A stretch of DNA of 8,195 nucleotides from DASUZB01 sp036377075 (GTDB lineage: Bacteria > Actinomycetota > CALGFH01), in assembly GCA_036377075.1 (NCBI GenBank), contig DASUZB010000024.1:1-8195 (forward strand), written 5' to 3'. Under the pieces are notes generated by a model. That model ran no database searches, had not been told where the DNA came from, and saw only the letters and a program-made list of their open reading frames with translations. Position numbers and translations under genes: made by a program. Of the stretch, positions 1-6,548 are shown piece by piece. Position 1 is the stretch's first letter, and every line of letters begins with the position of its first letter.

Positions 1-1
1 G

Positions 2-1813
2 CTCCCGGCCGGCCGGGCGCGGGCGCACCGGCGGGCGGCGGCGCTGCTCGACCGGCTCGGCGCCGGCGTGGAGCGGGTCGGCGCGCAGCTGCTCAACGCC
101 GAGCCGGCCGGCGACCAGTGGGTCGTCGAGGCGCTGCGGGCGGCGGGCCGGCGGGCGCTGGCCGAGGGGGCGGCGGACGCGGGCGTCACCTACCTGCGCC
201 GCGCCCTGGCCGAGCCGCCGGTCGCGGCAGCCAGGGGCGAGCTGCTGCGCGAGCTCGGCGCCGCCGAGCGCCGCGCCGGCGACCCGGCCGCGACCGGCCA
301 CCTGCGCCAGGCGGTGGAGCTGGCCACCCCGGGACCGGCGGCGGCCGCGGCGGCCACCGAGCTGGCCCAGGCCTTCCTGCAGCAGGGCGAGGCGGCCGGG
401 GCGGTCGGGGTGCTCGACGCGGCCCTGGCCGCCGTCCCGGCGGCCGACCGGGAGCTGGCCGTGCGCCTGGAGGCCGAGCTGATCTCGGCCGCGATGAACG
501 GGCTCACCGGGCTGCCGCTGGCCACCAGGCGGATCGAGGGCCTCCGTGGCGAGGTCCGCGGCGACAACACGGCCGAGCAGGCGCTGCTCGGCACGCTCGC
601 GCCGCTCGCCTCCTGGCGCGGGCAGCCGGCCGCCGAGGCGGTGCGGCTCGCCGAGCTGGCGCTCGCCGGCGGGCGGCTGCTCGCCGAGCAGACCGCCGAC
701 TCGCTGCTGTTCTACCAGCCCGTCTACGCGCTGGTGACGGCCGGGCGCTTCGAGGCGGCCGGCCGCCACCTCGACCTGGCCCTGGCCGACGCGCGCGCCC
801 GCGGCTCGCTGCTCGGCTTCGCGCTCGCCTCGCACTTCCGCTCCCTGCTCGCCCTGCGCCGCGGCCAGCTCGCCGACGGCGAGGCCGAGGCGAGCAACGC
901 GGTCGAGGCAGGGTTGCGCCTGCCCTGGCCCCTCGGCCTGCCGGCCGCCGTCTCCGGCCTGGTCGACGTGCTGGTCGAGCGCGGCGAGCTGGCCGCGGCC
1001 GAGGCCGCCCTGGCGCACGCCGGCGCCGGCGACGCTGCCGGCGCGCGGCTGCCGGACGCCTACCCGACCCGCATGCTGCTGTACAGCCGCGGGATGCTGC
1101 GGCTGGCCCAGGGCAGCGCCGCCGCGGGGCTGGACGACCTGGAGGAGCTGGACCGCCGCGTGCGCCGCTCGCCGGTGCTCGACCCGTTCCAGGTGCCCCA
1201 CCGGCTGGGCCTGGCGCTGGCCTACGCCGCGCTCGGCCAGGCCGAGCGCGCCCGGCGACCCGCCCGCAGGCAGCTCGCGCTCGCCCAAGCGTGGGGGGCG
1301 CCCTGGGTCGTCGGCGCCGCGCTGCGGGTGTCCGGCCTGGTCGACGGCGGCGAGCCGGGGCTGGAACGGCTCCGTGAGGCGGTCGCGGTCCTGGAAGGCG
1401 CCGGGGCGCCCCTCGAGCACGCCCACGCCCTCACCGACCTCGGCGCCGCGCTGCGCCGCGCCGGCCGGCGCACCGGCGCCGGCGAGCCGCTCCGCCGCGG
1501 CATGGACCTCGCCTACCGCTGCGGCGCGACCGCCCTGGCCGAGCGCGCCCGCGCCGAGCTGGTCGTCCTCGGCGCCCGCCCCCGCCGCCTGGCCGTCTCC
1601 GGCATCGACGCCCTCACCGCCAGCGAACGCCGCGTCGCCCAGCTCGCCGCCGAGGGCCGCAGCAACCGCGACATCGCCCAGGCCCTGTTCGTCACCACCC
1701 GCACCGTCGAGGTCCACCTCACCAGCGCCTACCGCAAGCTCGGCATCCGCACCCGGGCCGGGCTGCCCCAGGCCCTCGCGCCGGCCGCTCGGCCGGGCAA
1801 GGCCCACGCCTGA
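2..1813 (+). CDS. LuxR-family (LAL-type) transcriptional regulator, C-terminal part
   Basis: The frame is open from the left edge (base 2) to the TGA at 1811-1813, so the gene is truncated at its 5' end; the GTG at 68 is internal, because the residues before it (LPAGRARAHRRAAALL) already fit the family. About 603 codons are visible. The first ~500 residues are alanine/leucine-rich helical repeats of TPR type, with repeated pairs such as 'AAAELALAGG'-like helices. The end is a LuxR/GerE helix-turn-helix (about 1613-1780) with the hallmarks LTASERRVAQLAAEG, SNRDIAQALFVTTRTVEVHL and YRKLGI. This is the architecture of large ATP-binding LuxR regulators (MalT-like), whose N-terminal AAA/NB-ARC ATPase would lie outside the window. 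Such proteins activate target promoters on binding an inducer; the inducer and targets cannot be read here. The family call is firm. Confidence 0.9.
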   Translation, partial: LPAGRARAHRRAAALLDRLGAGVERVGAQLLNAEPAGDQWVVEALRAAGRRALAEGAADAGVTYLRRALAEPPVAAARGELLRELGAAERRAGDPAATGHLRQAVELATPGPAAAAAATELAQAFLQQGEAAGAVGVLDAALAAVPAADRELAVRLEAELISAAMNGLTGLPLATRRIEGLRGEVRGDNTAEQALLGTLAPLASWRGQPAAEAVRLAELALAGGRLLAEQTADSLLFYQPVYALVTAGRFEAAGRHLDLALADARARGSLLGFALASHFRSLLALRRGQLADGEAEASNAVEAGLRLPWPLGLPAAVSGLVDVLVERGELAAAEAALAHAGAGDAAGARLPDAYPTRMLLYSRGMLRLAQGSAAAGLDDLEELDRRVRRSPVLDPFQVPHRLGLALAYAALGQAERARRPARRQLALAQAWGAPWVVGAALRVSGLVDGGEPGLERLREAVAVLEGAGAPLEHAHALTDLGAALRRAGRRTGAGEPLRRGMDLAYRCGATALAERARAELVVLGARPRRLAVSGIDALTASERRVAQLAAEGRSNRDIAQALFVTTRTVEVHLTSAYRKLGIRTRAGLPQALAPAARPGKAHA

Positions 1814-1859
1814 GACGGCCCTGCACGGTGATCCGAAGCGACAACCCCCGGCCGCGGCG

Positions 1860-1888
1860 TTGAAGCGGCGCAAGCGGTGCCGTATACC
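1860..1888 (+). promoter_or_regulatory. Probable sigma70-type promoter of the MscS channel gene
   Basis: A -35 element TTGAAG (1860-1865) and a -10 element TATACC (1883-1888) are separated by exactly 17 bp. Each matches four of six consensus bases. Transcription would begin 7-9 bases after the -10 box, at about 1895-1897, which is the ATG itself. The promoter lies in the 77-bp gap after the LuxR gene, so the channel can be expressed independently of it. Confidence 0.55.
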
Positions 1889-1896
1889 GGGTGGAG

Positions 1897-2937
1897 ATGG
1901 ACGGGATCACCGGAGCCGGGCCGTCCCGGGTGCTCGCGGCCGCGACCGTCGTCCTGGCCGCGCTGCTGGTCGAGGTCGTGGTCAGGCGGCTGCTGCCGCG
2001 CGTGGTGGCCGACCGCAAGCTCGCGGAGGAGCTGAACGCCCGCTGCCGCTGGCCGTTGCGGTTGCTGGTCGCGTTCTCGGTGGTGTGGCTGGTGCTCCCC
2101 GTCGCGCGCCTGCGGGCGAGCCTGCACGCCACCGTCGCCCACCTGCTGCTGGTCGGGACCGTCGTGGCCGGGGCGTGGCTCGCCGAGCGTGCCGTGCGCG
2201 TCGCCGAGGACGCGCTGATGCGCCGCTTCGAGACGGACGCGCCCACCAGCCTGCGCGCCCGCCGCGCCCGCACCCAGGTGCGCGTGCTCGGGCGGGTGGT
2301 GGTCGTGGCGATCATCGTGGTGGCGCTCGCCACCGTGCTGCTGACCTTCCCGCAGGGTCGGACCATCGGCGCGAGCCTGCTCGCCTCCGCCGGGATCGCC
2401 GGCATCCTCGCCGGCGTGGCGGCCCGCTCGACGGTCGGCAACCTCATCGCCGGCCTGCAGATCGCCTTCGCCGAGCCGATCCGCCTCGACGACGCCGTCG
2501 TGGTGGAGGGCGAGTGGGGCAACATCGAGGAGATCACCCTCACCTACGTGGTGGTGCGCATCTGGGACCGGCGCCGGCTGGTGCTGCCCTCGTCGTACTT
2601 CGTCGAGCAGCCGATCGAGAACTGGACGCGCTACTCCGCCGACATCGTCGGCGCGGTCATGCTGTACGTCGACTACGCCACGCCGGTGGACGACGTCCGT
2701 GCCGAGTTCGAGCGCATCGTGGGCGAGTCCAAGCTGTGGAACGGCCAGACCGCGATCCTGCAGGTGGTGGACTCCACCGAGCGGACCATGGTGCTCCGGG
2801 CCCTGGTCAGCGCCGACAGCGCCCCCAACGCCTGGGACCTGCGCTGCGAGGTCCGCGAGCGCATGCTGGCCTGGCTGCGCAGCGAGCACCCCGAGGCGCT
2901 CCCCCGCCTGCGCACCGAGGGCACCGGGAAGGCCTAG
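1897..2937 (+). CDS. MscS-family mechanosensitive ion channel
   Basis: A 346-residue membrane protein. Hydrophobic helices lie at about 11-29, 53-70, 78-96 and 131-151. They are followed by the pore-lining MscS helix at 157-190, rich in Gly/Ala (GASLLASAGIAGILAG, then NLIAGLQIAFAEPI). A beta domain follows (VVVEGEWGNIEEITLTYV, then WDRRRLVLPSSYF and ENWTR), then a cytoplasmic alpha/beta domain. The glycine/alanine pore helix and the NIEEI and LPSS motifs are diagnostic. Such channels sit in the cytoplasmic membrane and release small solutes on hypo-osmotic shock. I chose the ATG at 1897. The in-frame GTG at 1891 is only 2 bases after the likely -10 box and could not be transcribed from it, and neither start has a spaced ribosome-binding site, which suggests a leaderless mRNA. 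The gene converges on the XRE gene and shares its stop region. Confidence 0.92.
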   Translation: MDGITGAGPSRVLAAATVVLAALLVEVVVRRLLPRVVADRKLAEELNARCRWPLRLLVAFSVVWLVLPVARLRASLHATVAHLLLVGTVVAGAWLAERAVRVAEDALMRRFETDAPTSLRARRARTQVRVLGRVVVVAIIVVALATVLLTFPQGRTIGASLLASAGIAGILAGVAARSTVGNLIAGLQIAFAEPIRLDDAVVVEGEWGNIEEITLTYVVVRIWDRRRLVLPSSYFVEQPIENWTRYSADIVGAVMLYVDYATPVDDVRAEFERIVGESKLWNGQTAILQVVDSTERTMVLRALVSADSAPNAWDLRCEVRERMLAWLRSEHPEALPRLRTEGTGKA

Positions 2938-3800
2938 TACTCGTCGTGCAGGATCTTGGCGAGGATCTCCGGGGTCTCGCTGGGAACCGCACTGCGAACG
3001 CAGATGGTCTCCATCGCGTGCATGTACTGGTCGACTTCCTCGCGCTTGTTCAGGTACAGCGCGCTGGTCAGGTGCTCGATGTAGGCGACGTCGGGAAGGT
3101 CCTGGTCGGCGAACCGCAGCAGGCTGAACGCGCTGACCAGGGCCGGGTGCGCCCCGGCGCCGAGCGGCAGCACCTGCAGGATGAGGTTCGGAAGCTCGGT
3201 CGCTTCGAGCAGCCGCTCGACCTGCGCGCGCATCACCTTGCGGCCGCCCACCGGCCGCCGCAGGGCGGCCTCGTCCACCACCGCCCACAGCTGCGGAGGG
3301 TTCGGCCGCGTCAGCACCGTCTGCCGCGTCTGGCGCAGCTCGACCCGCCGCTCGACGTCCTCGGGCGGCTCGGCCAGCTGCGCGCGGATCACCGCGCGCA
3401 TGTAGTCCTCGGTCTGCAGCAGCCCAGGCACGAGGTGGCCCTCGTAGGTGCGGATGCGCGTCGCCACCGACTCCAGGTCCACGAAGGCGCGGAACCACTG
3501 CGGCAGCACGTCGCCGAACTGCTGCCACCAGCCGGGCGCGTTGGCCTCGCGCGCCATGGTGAGCAGGACCTCGACCTCGCCAGGATCGGTGACACCGTAC
3601 AGTGCGAGCAGATCCGCCACGTCGCGGTCCTTGAAGCCGACCTGGCCGTTCTCCAGACGGTGGATCTTCCATTCGGATGCCCGGATCGCCTCGCCAGCCT
3701 GCTCGCGAGAGATGCCCTGCTCGGTGCGCAGCCGGCGCAGTTGCGCGCCGACCAGCATCCGGCGGACGGTCGGACCACCACCCGGTTGCACCTCGGCCAA
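2934..3800 (-). CDS. XRE-family helix-turn-helix regulator with DUF5753 (Scr1-type)
   Basis: A 288-residue cytoplasmic protein. Residues 12-75 form an XRE helix-turn-helix (VRRMLVGAQLRRLRTEQGIS, then REQAGEAIRASEWKIHRLE and the GRVGF-like NGQVGFKDRDV). Residues 85-280 are the DUF5753 domain, with its typical start APGWWQQF, the centre YEGHLVPGLLQTEDYMRAV, and RRVELRQTRQ, PNLILQVLP and YIEHLTSALYL. These actinomycete proteins usually sit beside a small DUF397 gene and act as an antitoxin-like regulatory pair (Scr1/Scr2, BldB/WhiJ group). No DUF397 gene is adjacent here. The start is TTG at 3800-3798, supported by GGGAGG five bases upstream; a GTG at 3791 and an ATG at 3758 are alternatives. 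The ATG would drop the conserved PTVRR segment. The stop TAG (2936-2934) overlaps the channel's stop codon. Confidence 0.9.
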   Translation of the reverse strand: MAEVQPGGGPTVRRMLVGAQLRRLRTEQGISREQAGEAIRASEWKIHRLENGQVGFKDRDVADLLALYGVTDPGEVEVLLTMAREANAPGWWQQFGDVLPQWFRAFVDLESVATRIRTYEGHLVPGLLQTEDYMRAVIRAQLAEPPEDVERRVELRQTRQTVLTRPNPPQLWAVVDEAALRRPVGGRKVMRAQVERLLEATELPNLILQVLPLGAGAHPALVSAFSLLRFADQDLPDVAYIEHLTSALYLNKREEVDQYMHAMETICVRSAVPSETPEILAKILHDEY

Positions 3801-3805
3801 GCCCG

Positions 3806-3811
3806 CCTCCC
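3806..3811 (-). promoter_or_regulatory. Ribosome-binding site fixing the TTG start of the XRE gene
   Basis: GGGAGG on the minus strand ends five bases before TTG 3800. It is 14 bases from the GTG at 3791 and far from the ATG at 3758, so it favours the rare TTG start. Confidence 0.6.
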
Positions 3812-3825
3812 GATAGCCAGCGCAC

Positions 3826-3834
3826 AGTATGCCA
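3826..3834 (-). promoter_or_regulatory. Possible extended -10 promoter of the XRE gene
   Basis: On the minus strand TGG precedes CATACT (3831-3826), forming an extended -10 (TGn plus a TAnnnT-like hexamer with one mismatch at the first base). The start site would be near 3819, giving a leader of about 19 bases that contains the GGGAGG site. No convincing -35 is seen 16-18 bp upstream. The rest of the 145-bp gap 3801-3945 holds no gene I can support. Confidence 0.35.
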
Positions 3835-3932
3835 TCTCGGTCAGGTCATACCTAGGAGTGCGCTTGCTCGGGACGGCGCCCTTCAGCCGACGGTCGCGGT
3901 CGAGGCGCACAGCTGCTCCAGGCCGCGATCCG

Positions 3933-3954
3933 CCGGGGCATGGCCTCAGCCCGG
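3933..3954 (-). terminator. Weak hairpin at the end of the amidase gene
   Basis: CCGGG and CCCGG arms of five base pairs flank a 12-base loop that contains the amidase TGA (3948-3946). There is no U-tract, as is common for actinobacterial terminators, and the stem is short, so this is a tentative call. Confidence 0.2.
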
Positions 3955-4704
3955 GATGCCGAGCTTCCGCTTGATCTGGTCGACGTCGCCCTGGAGGGCC
4001 GTGATCGCGTCCAGGATGTTCTGCAGGTTGCCCGGGTGCGTGCGGTGGTCGGACTCGTCCCCGCGCAGCACCGTCGTGAACGCGTTGTCGACGTCCTTGA
4101 ACTGGTTGTCGAAGTACTCCTTGGTCTCATGGTCCACGATGCTCAGATCCTCCTGGGGCGCGGTGCCGCCGTGGAACGCGACGACGGTCCTGACGAGCGC
4201 GTCGGCGACCCGGCCGACGTTGTCGATCAGCCAGTCGTTGTCGGCGCGGTTGGTCAGGAAGCCGAACTCGATGCAGATGCCCCCCTCGGCGCCGGCCGCG
4301 AGGGCGTCGTCGAGCGCGTAGTAGTGGTTGATGTCGATCGTGTAGTTGGTCGGGTTGTTGCCGCCCGGGTAGCCGGCGGCGTTGTGCTCGGCGCGCCAGC
4401 GGTCCCCGAACTTCTTGCTGGCGACGTGGTTGGAGAGCCGCTCGTCGAAGCCGAAGCTGCAGCCGCGCGAGCTCTGGTTCTTGCTGCCGTCGCAGTGGAA
4501 GGCGAAGAACGCGTCCATCGCCGGGTACGACGACGGGTCCGCCAGGATCTTGAGCGGCGTGTGCCCCGCCGCCACGAGCTTGGGCTCGAGCGTGTCGAAC
4601 AGCCGCTTGACGTACTCCTGCTCGGTCTCCCCGCAGCAACCGGGGGTGCCGGTCCGCCCCGTGGTGCGGGGGACGTGGCCGAGCTGGCAGCCGATCCTAG
4701 CCAC
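3946..4704 (-). CDS. Amidase_3-type N-acetylmuramoyl-L-alanine amidase without signal peptide
   Basis: A 252-residue protein that would cleave the bond between N-acetylmuramic acid and L-alanine in peptidoglycan. Expected zinc ligands are H10 (in CQLGHVP), E26 or E28 (in CCGETEQEY) and H70 (FFAFHCDG). The catalytic glutamate is E146, in the hallmark IEFGFLTNRADNDWL. The spacing fits amidase_3. The catalytic domain ends near 175. The remaining tail (VDHETKEYFDNQFKDVDNAF, then LRGDESDHRTHPGNLQNIL) is hydrophilic and ends in a short helix, with no recognised wall-binding repeat. There is no signal peptide or membrane helix, as in many phage endolysins, so export or release by lysis is unclear. 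The start is GTG at 4704-4702 with GGAG seven bases upstream, inside the preceding gene, which it overlaps by 8 bp. Six cysteines (6, 23, 24, 71, 82, 144) are unusual. Family call firm, biological role open. Confidence 0.82.
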   Translation of the reverse strand: MARIGCQLGHVPRTTGRTGTPGCCGETEQEYVKRLFDTLEPKLVAAGHTPLKILADPSSYPAMDAFFAFHCDGSKNQSSRGCSFGFDERLSNHVASKKFGDRWRAEHNAAGYPGGNNPTNYTIDINHYYALDDALAAGAEGGICIEFGFLTNRADNDWLIDNVGRVADALVRTVVAFHGGTAPQEDLSIVDHETKEYFDNQFKDVDNAFTTVLRGDESDHRTHPGNLQNILDAITALQGDVDQIKRKLGIPG

Positions 4705-4858
4705 GGCTGTTCTCCGTCGCTCGGCGGACGAGGTCCTCGTCGTCGGGCCGGTCCTCCGGGAACTCGGCGAGGAAGTCCTCGTAGGACAACGGCTCGATCT
4801 TGACGGTGTCCGGGACCTCGTCGATCCCGTCGGCTCCCGGCTCCGCCTCGTGGGTCAT
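4697..4858 (-). CDS. Small acidic protein of unknown function, coupled to the amidase gene
   Basis: A 53-residue protein that I do not recognise. It has 17 Asp/Glu against 5 Lys/Arg, no cysteine, no signal peptide and no membrane segment. The middle has one possible amphipathic stretch (IEPLSYEDFLAEF), followed by a very acidic run (PEDRPDDEDL). The start is ATG at 4858-4856, preceded by AGGGAGGT with a 6-base spacer, the strongest ribosome-binding site in the window; an upstream in-frame start at 4888 lacks one. Its TAG (4699-4697) overlaps the amidase GTG by 8 bp, so the two are probably translated together from one mRNA. An inhibitor, chaperone or regulator of the amidase would fit the arrangement, but nothing in the sequence proves it. 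Confidence 0.7.
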   Translation of the reverse strand: MTHEAEPGADGIDEVPDTVKIEPLSYEDFLAEFPEDRPDDEDLVRRATENSRG

Positions 4859-4864
4859 GAACCA

Positions 4865-4872
4865 ACCTCCCT
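4865..4872 (-). promoter_or_regulatory. Strong ribosome-binding site of the small acidic gene
   Basis: AGGGAGGT on the minus strand, six bases before ATG 4858, is close to the full complement of the 16S 3' end and decides the start of the 53-residue protein against the upstream in-frame codon at 4888. Confidence 0.75.
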
Positions 4873-5128
4873 GTCGACGCCAGGGCATCCAAGCCGTGGC
4901 CTGCCCTGCCTTCGGCGCAGACGGTGTGACAGCGCCCCCCTGAAGGTGCCGCCATCACAGCACGGGCAAAGCAGGTGGTCCATCCCCACATCGGCGCATA
5001 GCAAGGCAAAGATCACGCCTCGGCCGTACCCTGCGCCAGCCCGGCTCCTCGGCAGCCGCTTCACGCATCCGGACGCCGCTGTGGCCGGCGACGGGTAGCC
5101 TGCGGGGCGACGGCTGGACCTGGTCGAG
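4873..5128. other. Divergent intergenic control region
   Basis: This gap of about 280 bp between two divergent transcripts must hold both promoters. It is less GC-rich than the genes around it. The heptamer ggcaaag occurs twice on the plus strand, at 4965-4971 and 5005-5011, 40 bp apart. A TAnnnT-type -10 candidate for the right-hand operon lies at 5096-5101. I could not find a convincing promoter for the leftward genes or a recognisable riboswitch fold. Confidence 0.4.
5096..5101 (+). promoter_or_regulatory. Possible -10 element of the hydrolase operon
   Basis: TAGCCT fits the actinobacterial TAnnnT pattern and would give a leader of about 34 bases that contains the AGGAGG site at 5129-5134. 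No clear -35 is seen 16-19 bp upstream, so support is weak. Confidence 0.25.
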
Positions 5129-5140
5129 AGGAGGAGCTGC

Positions 5141-6055
5141 ATGGACCACGCCTCGCGGCGGGTCACCTTCCCCAGCGAGGGGGAGACCCTCACGGGCGTG
5201 CTGTTCACGCCCCCGGACCCGCCCGGACGGTTGCCTGCCGTGGTGGTCGCCGGCGGCCAGACCTGCGTCAAGGAGCAGATGGCCCAGCCGTACGCCGAGC
5301 GGCTCGCCGCCCGCGGCTGCGCCGCCCTCGCCTTCGACTTCCGCGGCTTCGGCGAGAGCACCGGAGTCCCCCGCGACTACGAGTCGCCCGCCCGCAAGGT
5401 CGAGGACGTCCGCAACGCGCTCACCTTCCTGGCAGGCCAGCCGGACCTCGATCCCGGTCGCCTGGCGGCGCTGGGCATCGGCGTCGGCGCCGGCTACGCG
5501 GCGGTCGCCGCGGCCGAGGATCCCCGCCTTCGTGCGCTCGCCCTGGTGGCGCCGGGGCTGCAGGACGGCGAGATCGTCCGGGCCCGCTACGGCGGCCCAG
5601 AGGCCGTCGCCGAGCGCGTCGCCCGCGGCCAGGCCGCCCAGCGCAGGTACGAGGAGACCGGCGAGGTCGACTACGAGCCCGTCGTCACTCCCGGCGATCC
5701 GGCCCCGCTGACCGACTACTTCCTCAACCCCGACCGGGGCGGGGTGCCAGGGTGGTCCAACCGCTACGCCGTGATGGCCTACCCCGAGTGGCTGGCCTTC
5801 GACCCGATCAGCGCCGCGTCGAGGATCACCGTGCCGACGTTCATGGTCCACAGCGAGGAGGCGACCCAGCCCGAGGGAGCCCACCGCTTCTTCGCCCGCC
5901 TGGCCGGGCCGAGGACCGAGCTGTGGACCAGTGGCGTCCAGTTCGACTTCTACGACCGGGACAGCCACGTCACGCCTGCGGTCGACGCGGTCGTCGACCA
6001 CCTCGACGCCGCCTTTGGGCGCACGGACACGGCCGCTCCGGCCGAGCACGAGTGA
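5141..6055 (+). CDS. Alpha/beta hydrolase (dienelactone hydrolase-like) with apparently missing nucleophile
   Basis: A 304-residue cytoplasmic protein starting at ATG 5141, with AGGAGG (5129-5134) six bases upstream. The early strands are clear: VTFPSEGETLTGVLF, LPAVVVAGG, then AALAFDFRGFGESTGVPRDY. The nucleophile elbow should follow at 111-120 but reads LGIGVGAGYA. Glycine occupies 114 and 116, where relatives carry Cys or Ser (G-x-C/S-x-G). The rest resembles the family: GGVPGWSNRYAVMAYPEWLA at 200-219, VPTFMVHSEE at 231-240 with the possible catalytic acid, and QFDFYDRDSHV with a possible histidine at 276. Such enzymes hydrolyse esters, lactones or related bonds. Without the nucleophile this one may be inactive, may use another mechanism, or may act as a lyase or hydratase. 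It is followed after 17 bp by an NTF2-like gene in the same operon. The fold is certain; the substrate is unknown. Confidence 0.85.
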   Translation: MDHASRRVTFPSEGETLTGVLFTPPDPPGRLPAVVVAGGQTCVKEQMAQPYAERLAARGCAALAFDFRGFGESTGVPRDYESPARKVEDVRNALTFLAGQPDLDPGRLAALGIGVGAGYAAVAAAEDPRLRALALVAPGLQDGEIVRARYGGPEAVAERVARGQAAQRRYEETGEVDYEPVVTPGDPAPLTDYFLNPDRGGVPGWSNRYAVMAYPEWLAFDPISAASRITVPTFMVHSEEATQPEGAHRFFARLAGPRTELWTSGVQFDFYDRDSHVTPAVDAVVDHLDAAFGRTDTAAPAEHE

Positions 6056-6060
6056 ACTGG

Positions 6061-6066
6061 AGGAGG
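6061..6066 (+). promoter_or_regulatory. Ribosome-binding site fixing the GTG start of the NTF2-like gene
   Basis: AGGAGG lies six bases before GTG 6073 in the 17-bp gap after the hydrolase stop. It rules out starts further upstream in the same frame, which would run inside the hydrolase gene. Confidence 0.75.
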
Positions 6067-6072
6067 AACCAG

Positions 6073-6480
6073 GTGGACAAGCCCACGGTGGACCGCTGGT
6101 TGGACGCGTACGTCGCAGCCTGGAAGACCTACGACCGCGAGCAGATCGAGGCGCTCTTCGCCGACGACGTCCGCTACCGTTACCACCCCTACGACGACCC
6201 CGTCGAGGGCCGCGAGGCCGTCGTCGCAGCCTGGCTCGGCGAGGGCGACGCCACCGGCGCCTCGACCCGGGACGAGCCCGGCACCTACGACGCCACCTAC
6301 CGCGCGATCGCCGTCGACGGCCAGGTCGCGGTCGCCACCGGCAGGAGCGCCTACCGCAAGCCTGGTGGCCCGGTCGAGCAGGAGTTCGACAACTGCTTCG
6401 TGATCCACTTCGACCAAGACGGCCGCTGCACGGACTTCACCGAGTGGTTCATGGAGCGGCCAGCCGGTTCGGCGACGTGA
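6073..6480 (+). CDS. SnoaL/NTF2-like domain protein
   Basis: A 135-residue protein starting at GTG 6073 and ending at TGA 6478-6480. It shows the NTF2-like cone-fold pattern. An N-terminal helix carries VDRWLDAYVAAWKTYDREQI, followed by EALFADDVRYRYHPYDDPVE, then GREAVVAAWLGE, a set of strands (TYRAIAVDGQVAVATGRSAY, then VEQEFDNCFVIHFDQDGRC) and the ending FTEWFMERP. Family members include ketosteroid isomerases, polyketide cyclases and many small proteins that bind or isomerise hydrophobic substrates, often as dimers. The exact reaction cannot be read from sequence. It is the second gene of an operon with the hydrolase, so the two probably act on one metabolite. No signal peptide is seen. 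Confidence 0.85.
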   Translation: MDKPTVDRWLDAYVAAWKTYDREQIEALFADDVRYRYHPYDDPVEGREAVVAAWLGEGDATGASTRDEPGTYDATYRAIAVDGQVAVATGRSAYRKPGGPVEQEFDNCFVIHFDQDGRCTDFTEWFMERPAGSAT

Positions 6481-6548
6481 GCTCGAGCGATGAGGGAGCA
6501 CCACCTGGCGGACTGTGACCGTCGAGGTGTCCAGTCACACGAGCATGC

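Noticed and set aside
1729..3825. 698-codon minus-strand open frame
   Set aside because: It is antisense to MscS and out of frame with XRE; low-complexity Arg/Gly/Ala/His composition marks it as a shadow.
3801..3910. Open minus-strand frame upstream of the XRE gene reading into it out of frame
   Set aside because: It continues only as a shadow of XRE, lacks a ribosome-binding site, and the region is better explained as promoter and leader.
1374..3974. Very long plus-strand open frame across four genes
   Set aside because: It crosses the LuxR, MscS and XRE genes in another frame and is made of Ala/Arg/Pro-rich shadow sequence caused by high GC; no domain is visible.
4855..4983. Possible 42-residue zinc-finger-like protein (MDHLLCPCC...) ending with ATGA overlap at the small acidic gene
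   Set aside because: No ribosome-binding site at a usable distance, low G/C at third positions, and the strong ribosome-binding site of the next gene lies inside it.
6511..6535. Inverted repeat TGTGAC ... GTCACA left of the tRNA
   Set aside because: The stem is six base pairs with a 14-base loop and no U-tract, too weak to call a terminator or an attachment site.
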